Source: Climacteris rufus
Taxonomy: Eukaryota; Chordata; Aves; Passeriformes; Climacteridae
Length of the DNA stretch: 64,000 bases
Reading direction: 5' to 3'
NCBI GenBank assembly: GCA_013398175.1
Contig: VZRZ01003127.1
Location: 360,504 to 424,503 of the forward strand
The number at the start of each line of letters is the position of its first letter. The first letter of the stretch is position 1. This document shows, one piece after another, positions 24,801-37,300 of this stretch. The notes under the pieces were generated by a model, which was not told where the DNA came from, did no database searches, and saw only the letters and a program-made list of their open reading frames with translations. The position numbers and the translations under genes were made by a program.

Positions 24801-26204
24801 GGGACCTGTCCCACCACATTCTCTGAGCAGGTGGATGCAGGATGGGCACGGCCACCCCGGCTCTGCAAACAGAGGAGGCAGCAGGTGCCTGGCACTGCCA
24901 GGGTTTGCAGCAGCCCAGAACTGCAAAAACAGCCACCTGGGAGCAGGAGAGCAGTGCCAGCTTTCCTGGGCACCGAGGCAGCCTCATTTGTCTCCATCAG
25001 GTGCAAATGGGCTGCTCAACCTTTAAGAGCTTAATTAGTTTCCTTTTTGTTTTTAAAAGCAACACTTGGGTGCCGCGTTCCCCTGGAAGGGGAGCAGGAT
25101 GTGATGGATGGGCTGGGCGTAGGCACGGCAGCCCAATCCTTCAATTCCCCACCAGCTCCCGGGAACTGCCGGCGTGTGGAGCTGGATGCGATCCCAGAGC
25201 TCTGCCCCAGTGGAAGATGCCCAAACAACTGCACCCAGCCCTACTACTGCCTAACCAAGGGTCTGATCCCAGGCACCCCCAGCACCCCTCTGCTCACGGT
25301 CCATCCGCACACAGCGCATGTGGCACCTCCCACGCCAAGCGCATCCCTGCAGGCAGCTGTGCCTTCCCCAGAGCACCACAGAGGTCCCCGATCCCTCCCT
25401 CCACCCCAGCTCCCTGCTCCAGCTCTAAAAGATAAACCTGCCTGTGCCAGCAAGGTGGACATGAGCTAAGGAGAGACAAATCTGCTTCAGCTCAGCTCGT
25501 GGTAGGTCAAAGTGATAAAAAAGTAAATGTTGGAAAAGCCATTGCCTGGATATGAAATTGATCTGCTGTGCTGGCTCCAGGCTCCCGGGGAAGATGGGGC
25601 GGGGATGCTCCGTGCCCATGGATTGATCAGGAAAAGTGCTCACAGCGGCCCTCGGTGCCTGCATTGCTGCCCCACAGTCCCCAGCACTCAGAGTTGTTTT
25701 CTTTCCTGTTTAATTCCTCATAACTCATTCCCAAGACATCCCCCTCCCTCCTTTCCCCATGCTTTTCCTCCTAGATAAAAACAATATGTGGTGCTTTTTT
25801 TTTATTCCTGCGGGGTTCCAGCTAATAAAAAGATTTATAATTAAGCCAGTAGATTTCCTTTTGCTATGCTGTCCTGGATTATGAGAAAGTATATTTATAT
25901 GCAATTATGAAATGAACAGTATTTCTTACCCAAGTGAAGCTTTAAAAGTCATTATGAATCCATTAACTCAGCAGACCTTACAAAAGGCCTTCTCTGCTCT
26001 GGATTTATTTTAATTTAAAGCAGATAGGAAACTTTTCCCCTCCTTATTTTTTAAACCCAGCTTTGCTGCAGTAGAAATGTGCAAAAATGAAACAGATGCA
26101 TCAAGTTCAGTCAGAAGAACAAACTCTGGTGGACTCAGCACCACTTTGAGTCCTTCAAGAGTCTCTGCCCTGTGTCTGAGTGCTCTGTGATCCTAAATTA
26201 ACAT
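24801..26204. other. Noncoding stretch with AT-rich island
   Basis: The first half is GC-richer with scattered CpG (25,060-25,330) and two overlapping frames of 140-197 codons that look random. The second half includes the AT-rich island at 25,815-26,060 (own entry). No exon is supported. Confidence 0.55.
25815..26060. other. AT-rich candidate conserved noncoding element
   Basis: A repeat-free AT-rich block with 'ttataattaagcc', 'atatttatatgcaattatg' and 'gtcattatgaatccatt', bounded by GC-richer DNA. Homeodomain and octamer-like cores are dense. It is a candidate enhancer-type element only; there is no direct evidence of function. Confidence 0.28.
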
Positions 26205-26372
26205 GGAATCATGGAGTGGTTTGGGTTGAAATGGACCTTAAAGCTCAACCAGTTCCAGCCCCTGACATGGGCAGGGACACCTTCCACTATCCCAGGCTGC
26301 TCCAAGCCCCGTCCAACCCCGCCTTGGGCACTTCCAGGGATGGGGCAGCCACAGCTGCTCTGGGCAACCTGG
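26205..26372 (-). mobile_element. CR1 LINE 3' fragment
   Basis: Minus-oriented CR1 3' end: 'ggaatcatggagtgg', 'tttgggttgaaatgg', 'catgggcagggacacc', 'cttccagggatggggcag', ending after 'tctgggcaacctgg'. About 168 bp, noncoding. The open 323-codon frame at 26,211-27,182 starts inside this repeat and is not a gene. Confidence 0.92.
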
Positions 26373-27077
26373 CAGCTTATACTGAAAACTGGGAAATGCA
26401 GAATTTTAGTCTCCCTTGATTGCCCTTTCCTGGGCCTCAGCATCCTTGCCCTGCAGCCCTTGGGAGCTCCTCTCCATGGGATTACAGGGAAGGATTGTGG
26501 TGCTGCTCACAGGAACCACCTGTTTCTTTCTTGCTTGTGCTACAAAGTCTCACCTGGAGATCCCCATCGAGCATTACGTGCTCAGTGGTCTGCAACACTC
26601 CAGGCACAGGTTGGAAGAGCCAGGAGACAAGAAATGCAGATTGGAAAAGCCAGAGAGGAAAAACGCCCACAAACTCTGCTCAGAAATGTCTGCAGCACCG
26701 AAATTCAGGTGGGAAGAGGCACAAAAGCTTTAATCAGGATGTGTGATCACTGCCATGGCTTGGATGGCAGCAGCCCAGTGATCCCAGCACCACACTGGGA
26801 TGTGCTGGCATCAGTGTCTCCTCTGCATCCCTGGCAATGGATGGGAGTGAATGGGAATCAGCCAACTGCCCTCCCTCCCACTGCTCCCAGCCCTCCTCAG
26901 CTCCCAAAGCCCTGTCCCTGGGAGCAGGTGAGCAGCACTACCTGCCACGGGCACAGGGTCCAGCGGCTGGGACATCCCAAGGAGACCTTCTGGATCCCCA
27001 ACAGCCGAGAAGGTTTCTCCTCCCCATCTTTAGTGACATCCTCAATGCCCTGGAGAAAGCTCTGGGGCAGAGCCCTG
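26373..27077. other. Noncoding stretch, nothing recognised
   Basis: A short unique-looking interval between oppositely oriented CR1 copies. Long frames cross it only because stop codons are rare in GC-rich DNA. Confidence 0.55.
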
Positions 27078-27404
27078 GCCAGTGCCTTAAAGAGCTCCAG
27101 GAGAGCTGGAGAAGGGCTTCGGATGAGGGGTGGAGTGACAGGACACAGGGAATGGCTTCTCACTGCCAGAGGGCAGGGTTAGATGGGATATTGGGCAGGA
27201 ATTGTTCCCTGGGAGGGTGGGGAGGCCCTGGCACAGGGTGCCCAGAGAAGTTGTGGCTGCCCCTGGATCCCTGGAAGTGTCCAAGGCCAGGTTGGAGGGG
27301 GCTTAGAGCAGCTTGGGACAGTGGAAGGTGTCTCTGCCCATGGCAGGAGGTGGAATGAGATGGGCTTTAAGGTCCCTTCTGATGACTCAATGATTCAATG
27401 ACTC
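27078..27404 (+). mobile_element. CR1 LINE 3' fragment, about 330 bp
   Basis: Plus orientation: 'cagtgccttaaagagctcc', 'ggagtgacaggacacaggg', 'gggatattgggcagg', 'ggtggggaggccctggcac', 'gccatggcaggaggtgg' adjusted as 'cccatggcagg', and the tail 'tgattcaatgactct'. No coding part remains. Confidence 0.93.
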
Positions 27405-29861
27405 TCAAAAAGCCCCACCTGCCCCATCCATAGCTCTGCCTGACAAGGAGGAACCATCTGCAGGATTTTAAACAAGTCATCAGGCAGAGGAATGGCCTCC
27501 ACCCAGCAAAATATGCTCCAGTCCCAACCATCCCTCACCATTCCTTATCTCCACGCGGGCTGAGGATGGCTCATTTTACTCGCCTTAAGAGAAAATCCAT
27601 CTCCAAGTCACCAAAGGAGCCTCAGTTACAATGGCCTTTTCATTAATGTGGTGGCAATAAAGCACAGCAGCATCCCCTGGCTGTCACGGGCAAAGGAGCT
27701 GGCAGGAATATTAAAAGGGAATTTGCTGGCAAGAGGATGCAGGGAGGAAGGCAAACCCTGTGGTGGGGCACACCACTGCCCCTGCACCACCCACACTCCA
27801 TCTGGACAGGGCCACCAGTCCCTCATGTGCCACCAATTTCCCCTCAACTCCTGCAGAGCTCAAGAAAAGGCTGATTTTTGAGTGTTCATTGGGAACTCCC
27901 CCAACAGACCCTCAGGCTCCCTGGGAGGCACAGCCTCTCCCTGTCCCCTCGGACACCACGCTGCTGCTCGGAGGTGCTGCAGCTCTTCCCCAGCTGGGCA
28001 CTGCACTGGCACCACCTCCAGCAGCCAGAGGCACCTGCCTGTCCCTGCTGTCCTGTCCAGTGGCAGAGGGGCTGGGAGTGTTCTCAGCCCCAGATGAGTT
28101 AAACCTCCCTGACAGGCTCGATCTTCCTCTGGTTTCCCGTGACGCTTTCACTTCCAGTTGGCTCTGGCAGCGACAAACCTGCTCTGACACCTTGGCTGTG
28201 TCTCAGTCTCATTCTCCCCGTGTGATCTGCTTCTCCCTGTCTCTTTGCCATGCTCTGTGCGAGTTTTGCACTGACAAACCCGTTCTGATCTCCTCCCCCT
28301 GTGCTCCCCCCTCCCAGTGACTGCATCTCTGCAATTCTTCCAGATACAGCATGACTGCTTTATTTAATAATAATAAAGGAGTGCCCATGGCCGGGGAGTT
28401 CTCTGCACACCAAAGGCTCTGGGTTTAATCTGGGGAACACGGTCACAGCTGGTTTCATTACACTTGCCCCCTTGGCCCATAACACTTGCTTTCTTAGCCG
28501 TGGATTTTTCAATTCAGCCAGAGCAAAATTCCCTGTGTGTCTTGCACCACGAGGAGCAGGGCTCTGAGCTCTTGCTACCAGTTTAATCCCCGTTTGCAAT
28601 TTACAGAAGCTTTGGCTAAGGGTGAAAGGTTCTGTGTTTCATTACGAAGCCTCGCAGGGACCTCTGCTAACCTGCACTGTGCAGCACTTCTTGTCACAGC
28701 ACAGCAGCTGCACTGAAAAAAAGTTCAGTGTCTCAGATACATCCCCAGCTCCAGCAGCCACTCCCTCTGTGTGCTGCCTGGAACAGCAATAAGCCCGTGA
28801 TGAACTTTGAAGAGCAGCCTGCTTACAGGTGTTCTGCCCACAGGTACGCCCAGTGTGCCCCATGACCAGCTCTGGTTTGCATCCCCCCTTGAACTATTTC
28901 CAGACACACAAATAATGATCCACTGGAAGAGATTCTTGCACCTACTCTGGATTTTTTTAACTCCTGAAGCTCTCGGAGCACTTCAAAGGGAAACAAGCTT
29001 TGCTGTGCTCGGGCTGCAAAAGGGGAAAGCTCCACGCACAAGGCAAAGATGGAAAACCACAGGCCCCAGGTCAGTGTGTGGGAAGCAGCCCTCACTGCTT
29101 CCAGCAATTGATGTGTCTCTGCTCTTAACACCCACCTGAGGAAAATCTTTTTATCCCTTTCTCCCTAAGTCTCTGCTCCAGAAGCACACACCCTTGCTCT
29201 GATCAAAAGTACATCTCAGAGCACATGGTTGTATTTAACAAAACCACCTTCCTTTAGAAATTTACCTCATTGTACTGAAGTCCATCTACTCAGAGATGCC
29301 TTAGCCACCTGTGAAACAACAGCAGCTGGCATCACTGGGACCCAAAATCCATTTGGGAGGGATCTGTGGTGCAGGCAATGCTCATTGAATCCCTCTCCTT
29401 TGCAGTTGGCCACTAAAAAACATGAGCACAGTCTGTTCAAAAATCAAAGCTGGAGGTCAAGCAGCTAAAAGCTCCAAATTTGACACTTCCTATCCCATTC
29501 ACAGGATTTCAAAAGAGAACACCAGATTGGAAATTACGCTATTAGCAACAGCTCTTGGCTTTTAGCTCTGGAAAATGCTGCTGTTCCCTTGTCACACCAT
29601 TGAATTTGTCAAGGAGTAGAGCCCAAGCCCTTTTGCTGCTGTGGGTTATTAAAGGGGTTCAAGCACCATGTGGAATGGGGTGGGTGGTGGAGATGTGGAT
29701 GCAGCAGGAAGGGCTTCAGGAGCAGCAGCTGTTTCCACAGCATTGGCTGCTGCTCTTTGCCGTCTCATCGGTGGGAACCAGACCCAAAAGCTCCAAGTCT
29801 GCGGCACTGGGCAGAGGGAGCTGCTCCCAAACCCAAAGCAAGTCCTCAAACAGCTCTGAGT
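27405..29861. other. Noncoding stretch, nothing recognised
   Basis: No gene or named repeat is seen. An ATA/ATT microsatellite-like bit lies near 28,365-28,378. The 186-codon frame at 27,760-28,320 lacks domain features. Confidence 0.55.
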
Positions 29862-30104
29862 TCACAGACTCACTGAATGGTTTGGGCTGGCAGGAGATTA
29901 CAGCCCATCCCATTCCACCCCCTGCCATGGGCAGGGAATCCTTCCCCTATCCCAGATTGCTCCAAGTCCTGTCCAACCTGGCCTTGGACACTTCCAAGGA
30001 TGAGGAATCCACAACCTCTCTGGGCAGCTTGTGCCAGGGCCTCACCACCCTCACAGAGTAAGGGATTTTTCCTTACATCTAATCTAAACCTACCCTTCCT
30101 CAGA
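29862..30104 (-). mobile_element. CR1 LINE 3' fragment
   Basis: Minus orientation: 'cacagactcactgaatgg', 'gccatgggcagggaatcc', 'tggccttggacacttcc', 'caccaccctcacagag' and 'tctaatctaaacctaccc'. About 240 bp. Moderate divergence suggests an older copy. Confidence 0.9.
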
Positions 30105-31456
30105 TGGAATGCAGAGCCTTTGCCAAATTTGCCCCAACCTCTCCCAGCTCTAAGGATCCTCATTTAATACCTCAAACAGCTTTATTACTTCATAATGATG
30201 AGTGATTCCCTGATTCCATAATCTTGGTGCCCACCCCTTTTCCAGCTTATGCACAGAAAGCAGAGCAGTTCAAACCTCTCAGCCGAAAGCTTGAGCTTAA
30301 ACTGCAGTTGGCACTTGGGTGGACATGTCCAGGGGAAATTGAAAAGTCTTGGTGTGTGTTCCTAAGCACTCCCTGTGCACCCTGTGAGATTTGCTCCGGC
30401 AGATTTTCCCAGGCAGGCAACGACGAGAACACAGGAGGCGGAAAGCACATCTTTAAATTTTCCCCAAGCTGTCTCCTGGACAGACAATCCCATTAAGTGA
30501 AGCAGAGGGACCTGAAGCTGTGTAAAAGCAACAAGGTGAATCTCCTTAGCGCAGAAGCCTGACAGATGAGAGCAAAATGCTGGATTTAACTCCAATGTAA
30601 CACAACAGAGCGCAACGTGTTACCGGAGGGTGAAATGCAACCCCGGTCTGCAACCCGCTGCACACAACCAGGTGAGCTCCCAGCTGCCAAGAGAGATTTC
30701 ATTTAGGCTTCCCTCTCCAAACGGAGGGACTTCATTTGGAGATAAGACAGTAAAATGAGACAGCTTTGAAGCAATATGCTCAAGGTCACCTAAGGAATTA
30801 ATTGCAGAGCAAGAAGCAAACTCGAATCCAACCACGGAGCACACTTAGCCCCAAAGCCACTAGTTATAAGACATGCCATTTATCAACATCTATCAAATTA
30901 GGCAGAGTACCATAAACCCAGGCTTGTGGAGCATTTTTTAAAATGGCAGGAGAGGAAATGCAGTTTTCCTGTTCTTAAGAGCATCTCATGGAGAAAAATA
31001 CTGGTATAATAAAAGTATTTTAAAAGGTGCCTCATGTACTATTTATCTACTGCTCAACAGTCTCCCTAAATCTGAGTGCAACATGTTGGTAATGGGTATC
31101 TCAGACACATAATTTAAAGTGTTACTGAAATTTCTTCCACGCAGAAGATCAGCCACTGAGATCAAAGGCTGACGCATCCAGTGACTCTGTCTGTGACAAA
31201 AGAGAGAGATTTCTAACAGTGAATTACAGTGTTAAACAAATTGAGCTCGTCTCCCCCAAGAACGCTTCCCTTGGCACTTAAGAGTACAAAGTTTGTTCTA
31301 GACAGGCCACTTGGAGAGAAGTAACAGCCTGTCAATGGGGAGTGACTCATGGAAGGGAACACCACTGTGCTGGAAGGCTGGGGAGAGGAGAAATCCACCT
31401 GGAAATCAGCCACCAGGCCAGAAATTAGGGAAAATATAAAGTTCTGGTGAATACAA
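30105..31456. other. Noncoding stretch with a SINE relic
   Basis: It contains the MIR-like element at 30,725-30,866 (own entry) and an AT-rich stretch at about 30,870-31,140. No exon is recognised. Confidence 0.55.
30725..30866 (-). mobile_element. MIR-like SINE fragment
   Basis: The best-preserved of the SINE relics here. On the minus strand it reads 'actagtggctttggggc', then 'ggttggattcgagtttgc' (B-box-like), 'aggtgaccttgagcatatt' (MIR core 'tgaccttgggcaagtt') and 'cattttactgtcttatctcc'. The order of motifs matches MIR from head to core. It is an ancient, inactive element. Confidence 0.6.
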
Positions 31457-31630
31457 GTTGGAACAGGCTCCCCAGGGAATGGTCACGGCCCCAAGGCTGC
31501 CAGAGCTCCAGGAGTGTTTGGACAATGCTCCCAGGGACAGGGTGGGATTTTGAGGTGTCCTGTGCAGGGCCAGGAGTTGGACTGGATGATCCTTGTGGGA
31601 CCCTTCCAGCTCCCAATCCATGATTCTATG
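31457..31630 (+). mobile_element. CR1 LINE 3' fragment
   Basis: Plus orientation: 'gttggaacaggctcccc', 'agggaatggtcacggcc', 'gctgccagagctccagg', 'gtgcagggccaggagttgg' and an intact tail 'atccatgattctatg'. About 174 bp, same group as 15,416. Confidence 0.92.
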
Positions 31631-34257
31631 TCCAAGTATCAGAGAAAACCACACAAGCCATCTTTGCCCAGCCTCTCTGAAAGCATCACCTGCCCAGAAG
31701 CAAACATCTGTCCTTACACCCGAAGGCAGCCCATCACATCCCTCAAGGAACACAGCAAAAGCTACAACACCATTTGGGAAGCAGTGGGAATGCCCCATCT
31801 TCAGACCTGCTGTAATTCAGCCACCTGGGAGGACATGAAAGTGTTCTCCAAGTGGGTGATTTTAAAAGGAAGCCTCCCAGTGAGGGCCATGATGAGCAGC
31901 CTCCCAGTCCCTCCACACTGGGCACGGAGGCACAGCTGGAGCTCACCCCTCCTGGCTGGAGCTGTTCCTGGCCTCCAGCTGCTCATGAATAAATAAAACT
32001 AGCCCTCTCCCAAGCTCACAGCATGGGGATGGTGAGGAGGGCTATGCAGGAGCATTCCCTGCAATGGAGTTGACTTCCCTGGCTCACTAATGACTCGCAT
32101 TACCTGGAGCCGGATCCTTTGTTCCCTGCCCACCGCAGATGGGATTCCTCCCGGCGCTCTCCAGCCCAGGCTCTTCAAACAACAGAAGCTGTTTCTGTTG
32201 CAGGTTGCACGTAGTTTGGGAATTGCTTTTTTCTCCCCTCCCAGCTCCAAGTGTTCCTTTTGTTTGATTTTCTGAACCACAGGCATATTTGCACTAACGA
32301 TACAAGGAATTCTTTGCTGGGTTTTCCCCACCAGCTTCCTGCCCTGAATATCAAATACTCAGGGCTGTACATCCACGCTTGCCACCTACATGGATGCTTG
32401 GATTCCTCCTATCAATGGGAGCAGGGAAGGCTTCCTTTCATTTGTTTTCTTTATAGGATCACAAAGCAATTTCAGAGGTGTTCTCTGCAGGGAAAAAATG
32501 CCTTCAAAACATGATAAACAACCGGCAAAACAGTGGTGTCTTGGGTGTTTAGGGAGGTTCCATGCAAACAGCAGGAAGCAGGGGGAATTCTGCATGCTCC
32601 CAATGCAGGGGGCACACACCAGACTCACCTTTCTCCACCCCTGAGGTGCTCCCAGGGTTTTTTTCCACCTTCACCTGGCACAGGTGGAGGCTGGAGCTGG
32701 CTAACAGCTTTCCTACAGGGTTGTGGGAGGACACTCAAGGAGAAAAAGTTCCCAAACCAGCTCCTGGCACGGCAATGAGTGGAGGAGGGGAGAAACAATC
32801 CTGCGCTTGGTCTCAGACCTAAACACGCCCAAACCTGGGGCAAGGCAGGGTCACTGACTGCCCTGCACAGCAACCAAGACAATGCTCGAGTCCTCCAACC
32901 CCACTGCTGCTTTCCACTCCATTTGCTGCTGGAAATTGCTCCGGTTTTCCCTGCCTCTCCTCGTGTCCTGTCACTCCAGGTCCCCGACCCGCTCACCCCT
33001 CCCGTGGCTGTATCTTCTCCCCGGGTTACCGTCGCTGATGTCAGAATCATTCCATCTGACAAAGTCTCTGCTCGGCCGCGTCTCCCCTGTCTCCTTGAAT
33101 CTCTGTCAAGGCCCTTTCCACATGTCTGAGCATTTTAATGACATATGGTGCTGGGACGTGGGGGAGGGAGCCGAAAACCCAACACCATCAGCAGCCAGGC
33201 AAAGTGCATGGGAAGGTCCTGGGAGAGAACTGGACGGTGAGGGAGGCGTCTGACGATGACCTTGGGTAAAGTTGGTTCACTACAGCACTGAGCTCTTCTC
33301 TCACCTCTCCCACAGTTCTTTACCCAGAGGAAAATGCACTTTTTGAGGGTTTCTCTGTCAAGAATGGTTGATCCTGCTTTGCACCTCTGTTCTGGATCCC
33401 TACTTTGTGGCCAGCAGAGCCCACACACAAAGGCACAACCTGACTCTCCCTTAGCCCAGGAGGTGCTCAACCCCCCTGTGGGTCAGACCCACGCTCCCAG
33501 ACTGGGTAAGAGTCAGGCAGGCCACGCACACACCCCTCAGCCTGGCAGCATTTCACTGGTGTGGAAACCCACCACAGGCTGCACCACAGCCACTCACACT
33601 GCCCCAAATGTCGGGGTCTGAACCTCATCCCAAAACCAGAATGCTCCCAGCATCACCCCCAGACCAGCAACCTTTCCCCCTGCCAGAGCTGCAGACTTAA
33701 GGGTACTTTTCTCAAAGCACAGTCTTAGCAGATCCCAAAGCTCCCAGACAGCTAAGAAGCCCCACAAGTCCTTTTAAGACAGGATATTCAGCAGAATCCT
33801 AGTGGATTTCTCCCTAAGTAATTGCATTTTGTCTGCTTATAATCCTCCTGGTGTTTAATTCTTCTTCACCTGTCGTAAACTGGTGGGAGCTGTGGCAGAT
33901 GATGACAGTGCCTTGTGCTCCAGGCAAGAAAACAAAGTGATCTTGTCCTAAAGGGGGTTCAGAACGAAACACACTTGGCCACCAAAAGACTAAAAAGGAA
34001 ATGGACCTAGATCCAAATCATTCCAACAGCTCCCCAGCTCCAGGACAGAGGTGACAGCAACACCCGTGTTTTAAACCCCTCGCCTCTTCAGGAGCTCTAA
34101 TCCCAAGCTCAACATGCAAGCCAGCTCAACTTCAGCTCAAGTGTTTTGGCAAATCCCATCTTTGACAGATTAAGGAGAGAGCCAGCAGGAGCACAAATCC
34201 TTCAGGGCATCCCGTTTTGGGCACAAGCACCAGGAACTTGTGTAACTGCAGAGCCCT
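31631..34257. other. Noncoding stretch, nothing recognised
   Basis: No gene or named repeat is seen. An AT-richer piece at 33,770-33,870 could be conserved noncoding DNA. Frames of up to 160 codons look random. Confidence 0.55.
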
Positions 34258-34374
34258 CAAGGCTTGGAGCAGCCTGGTCCAGTGCAAGGTGTCCCTGCCC
34301 ATGGCAGGGGGTGGAATGAGAGGAGCTTTGAGGTCCTTCCCAATCCAAACCAGTCTGGGATTTTAGGATTCTCT
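34258..34374 (+). mobile_element. Short CR1 3' fragment
   Basis: About 117 bp: 'aggcttggagcagcctgg', 'cccatggcagggggtgg', 'aggtccttcccaatcc' and the tail 'ttttaggattctct'. It is a strongly 5'-truncated CR1. Confidence 0.88.
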
Positions 34375-37300
34375 AAGACCAACAGGCTGCATAGGGAACA
34401 AAACAGAGATGGGATGAATCTGGCACATATGGGTGGATTATGCTTTTTCAGCTTTATTCAGTGGCACTGCAGCATCTGGTGTTTATTCTCTATCCCTCAC
34501 ATATTCCTGGGGTTTGGGGAAGCTTCACAAGTCTCTCCAAGTACAACAGCTATGAACACACTCCCAGTCTGGCTCTCACATTAAACCCTGGAATAGAGGG
34601 AAGCAAAAGCAAACAGGTGCAGAGTCAGTGCAGTGCACAGTCCACAAGCGTGGCAGTGGTGACCAATAGGTGACTGGTGAGGAGAAAAAGTGTCCATATC
34701 TTCTGAAAATTGTGTTTCACACTCTGTAACAAAGCCTTGAATGAAAATTAAGAACTGCAAAAAAAAGGACCTCCGTTCCCCAATGAAAAACAAGCCCCCA
34801 AATTTGCAAGCAAGAGGCTGCCTGGGTTCTTTTCTCTCTGCTTTGTATTAAAAACAAATAGGTCAATAAGGAATGCCAGACAAAACAGTCATTTGTCAGC
34901 TGACACGAGGGAAGGATGAGGATACACTTCAGGAATTTATCAAGGAAATCTGTTGAGCTGTGCAAGTTTTTTTTTTAAGATGCTGAAGAGGAAGCAGCTT
35001 CCCACTTGAAAGTGTAAGCTGCTCAATGTAATACAAAGCACAAATACCCCCTTAACACCCAGTATTACCTGGAAGCTGATTTGCCATATCTGCCAAGGCC
35101 ACAAAGCTGGTGGATCATGGCCAGTACCTTCTGCCCCCACATTTCCAGTCAGCCTGGAAATGTCTGGAGACTCTGAATTATACAGAGACTCTTCTAATAC
35201 AAATACCTGCCTGCCTTCCTCTGGAGGGTGGGGAAGAGGGGAATATTTCCAGAGTGTGCTCACTGTTGAACAAAGTTTGTTTGAACTGGGCTTAACTGCA
35301 ACAAGAGCAGCATTAAGCCAACCTCAAGCACTTGTGAAAACACTCTGCTTTAAATAGTGCCTCTTCAAGCTTTAACGTCATGTAAAGCTCAAGAAGATTT
35401 TATGGGCCACCGAGAGCATCTAAAGCCTTGGCATCCCATTTGCAATCCCAGCAGCTTTGCAGCAGCACTGAAGGAGGCTTGAAGGGTGGATGTGATTCCC
35501 CAGGAGCAGCTCAAGGGGCCCTGCCCAGCACCAGTCCATGCACCATCCCAGCTAACCAAGATGGAACCCCCCTGCACCACCCCAAACCTGTACTTATACA
35601 GGTTTCCAGCCATAATGCATCTTCTAAACTGGGTGCTCAGGTACTCCTTGAGGCAATGATTTCTCAGCAGCCCCTGGGTGCTGTTCATTCCTGTCGCCAG
35701 GGTCAAACCACTGTGCTGGGCCAGGCAGGCACTTTGCATGCTCAAAATTCATTAAAGTCAAATACTCCTAAGACTTTTTACACATGAAAAAGCAGATGAA
35801 GGTGAGACAGAGTGGTTCAGTGCAGTGCAGGCAGAGTTTTATTTAATGAAGGTATATTTACTCAGAAGAGCTGAAGGGCTGCTTCTTCACAGCAGGTCAG
35901 GGGCTGCTATGCAAATACTAATAAATATTTTGCACTTTTCAAGAATGCTTTACCCAAGTGCTCTGCAAGTGTGAACTGCACTAAACCTCCCAGGGTCTGG
36001 AAGGAACAAGGGAGAAAACAGGAGAGACACTTTGTCCAAGACAGAAACACAGAAGCCTCTTGGGGGAAAGCACAGACACTGACAGCACCAGGAGCTTTCC
36101 CAGCTTCCCCACAGGAGAGCCTTTCCACGGCCAACCTCACACGTGTGTGGTTGGCAGCTTTCTAGAAACAGCAGCTCCACATCGATTCAGAAAGCAGAGT
36201 CATCTGTGGTTCATCTCTCCCAACAGATTTCATAAGGGATCCTGCCTGGTGCCTCAGCTGCTCCTAAGCCAGCTAAGCCTGGAAGATCTGGCGCTGGTAG
36301 AGAATAGCAAAGCTTCTTATGAAACACCTCACATCAGAAAAAAGCTGTCACAGGGAGGAATTAATCAATCCTGGAGAGGTTTGTGCTTTATTAACTGGAG
36401 TTCCAGGAGGTCTCCTTGGGCTGGGGGACAAAGCCTGCAAAGGGGCTGCTGGTCAGTTTAACATCTCTGAAAACCGGAGGCAGCTGAGAACAACTCCATG
36501 GAGAGGAGCAGCTCCTGCCCTGCAAGACCCTGGGGGGAAAAAAGAAATAACCAAAGGTGGCTCCAGGCACAGGAGTATTACGGAAAGACCCAGAAGAAGC
36601 TCTCAGGTTTCCAAAGTATTCCCCCTGGGGAGCTGTAACATGCCATGAAAGATTTATGGAAGACTGAAGGAGCAGCTTTCCTTCCTTGTCCCAGGGAGGC
36701 TGCAGTTTGCACCCAGCATCCTCTGACAGTGGAGCCATCCCCAAAAACACGAGGGAGATCCACAGCTCTGAAAGCTGGGGCCATTCAGAGCTGGGATCAC
36801 ACCACAGAACAGGAGTCCTTCACCTCTGAGACAACAAATCCAGACTGTTCCCCCCTTCCACTGAAGTACTTCCAAGTCCCATCTCCAGAGGGGTTTGAGA
36901 TACAGACACAAAGTCCTGCTGCTGACTGTGGAAGTGGCAGCCTGCAGATAAAACCTGGAGCTGCAACTGGGATCTTCCACAGCAGCAGAGCCCGAGCTGC
37001 CTGGAGCCAGCATCACTGTACTTCCAAGATACCAACTTATTTTGAAATCAATACCGAGATTATTGATCCAGGAAGGAAACACAGACTGACGAGGGAGCCT
37101 GGTCAATAGCAACACCAATGGGTAATAAGTTTTAATGGAGACCAGAAAAAATTCCAATCTGAATTTTGTTCTGGGGCAAGAACTCTGCATACACTGATGA
37201 TCTCAGGCCTGGAGCAAGTCAGAGACTCCTCACAGCTCTGCTGATATTCTCAGTGCCCGGCTCGGGTGCCAAGGTCTGGGACAGCACTTCACTGCTGAGA

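Noticed and set aside
26211..27182. 323-codon plus-strand open frame, longest in the window
   Set aside because: It starts inside a CR1 3' end and runs into another CR1 copy. No domain, no splice context, and GC-rich DNA makes long chance frames.
28380..28470. tRNA-like or SINE-like segment with 'ctctgggtttaatctgg'
   Set aside because: Only a weak B-box resemblance; no A box, no cloverleaf and no SINE body.
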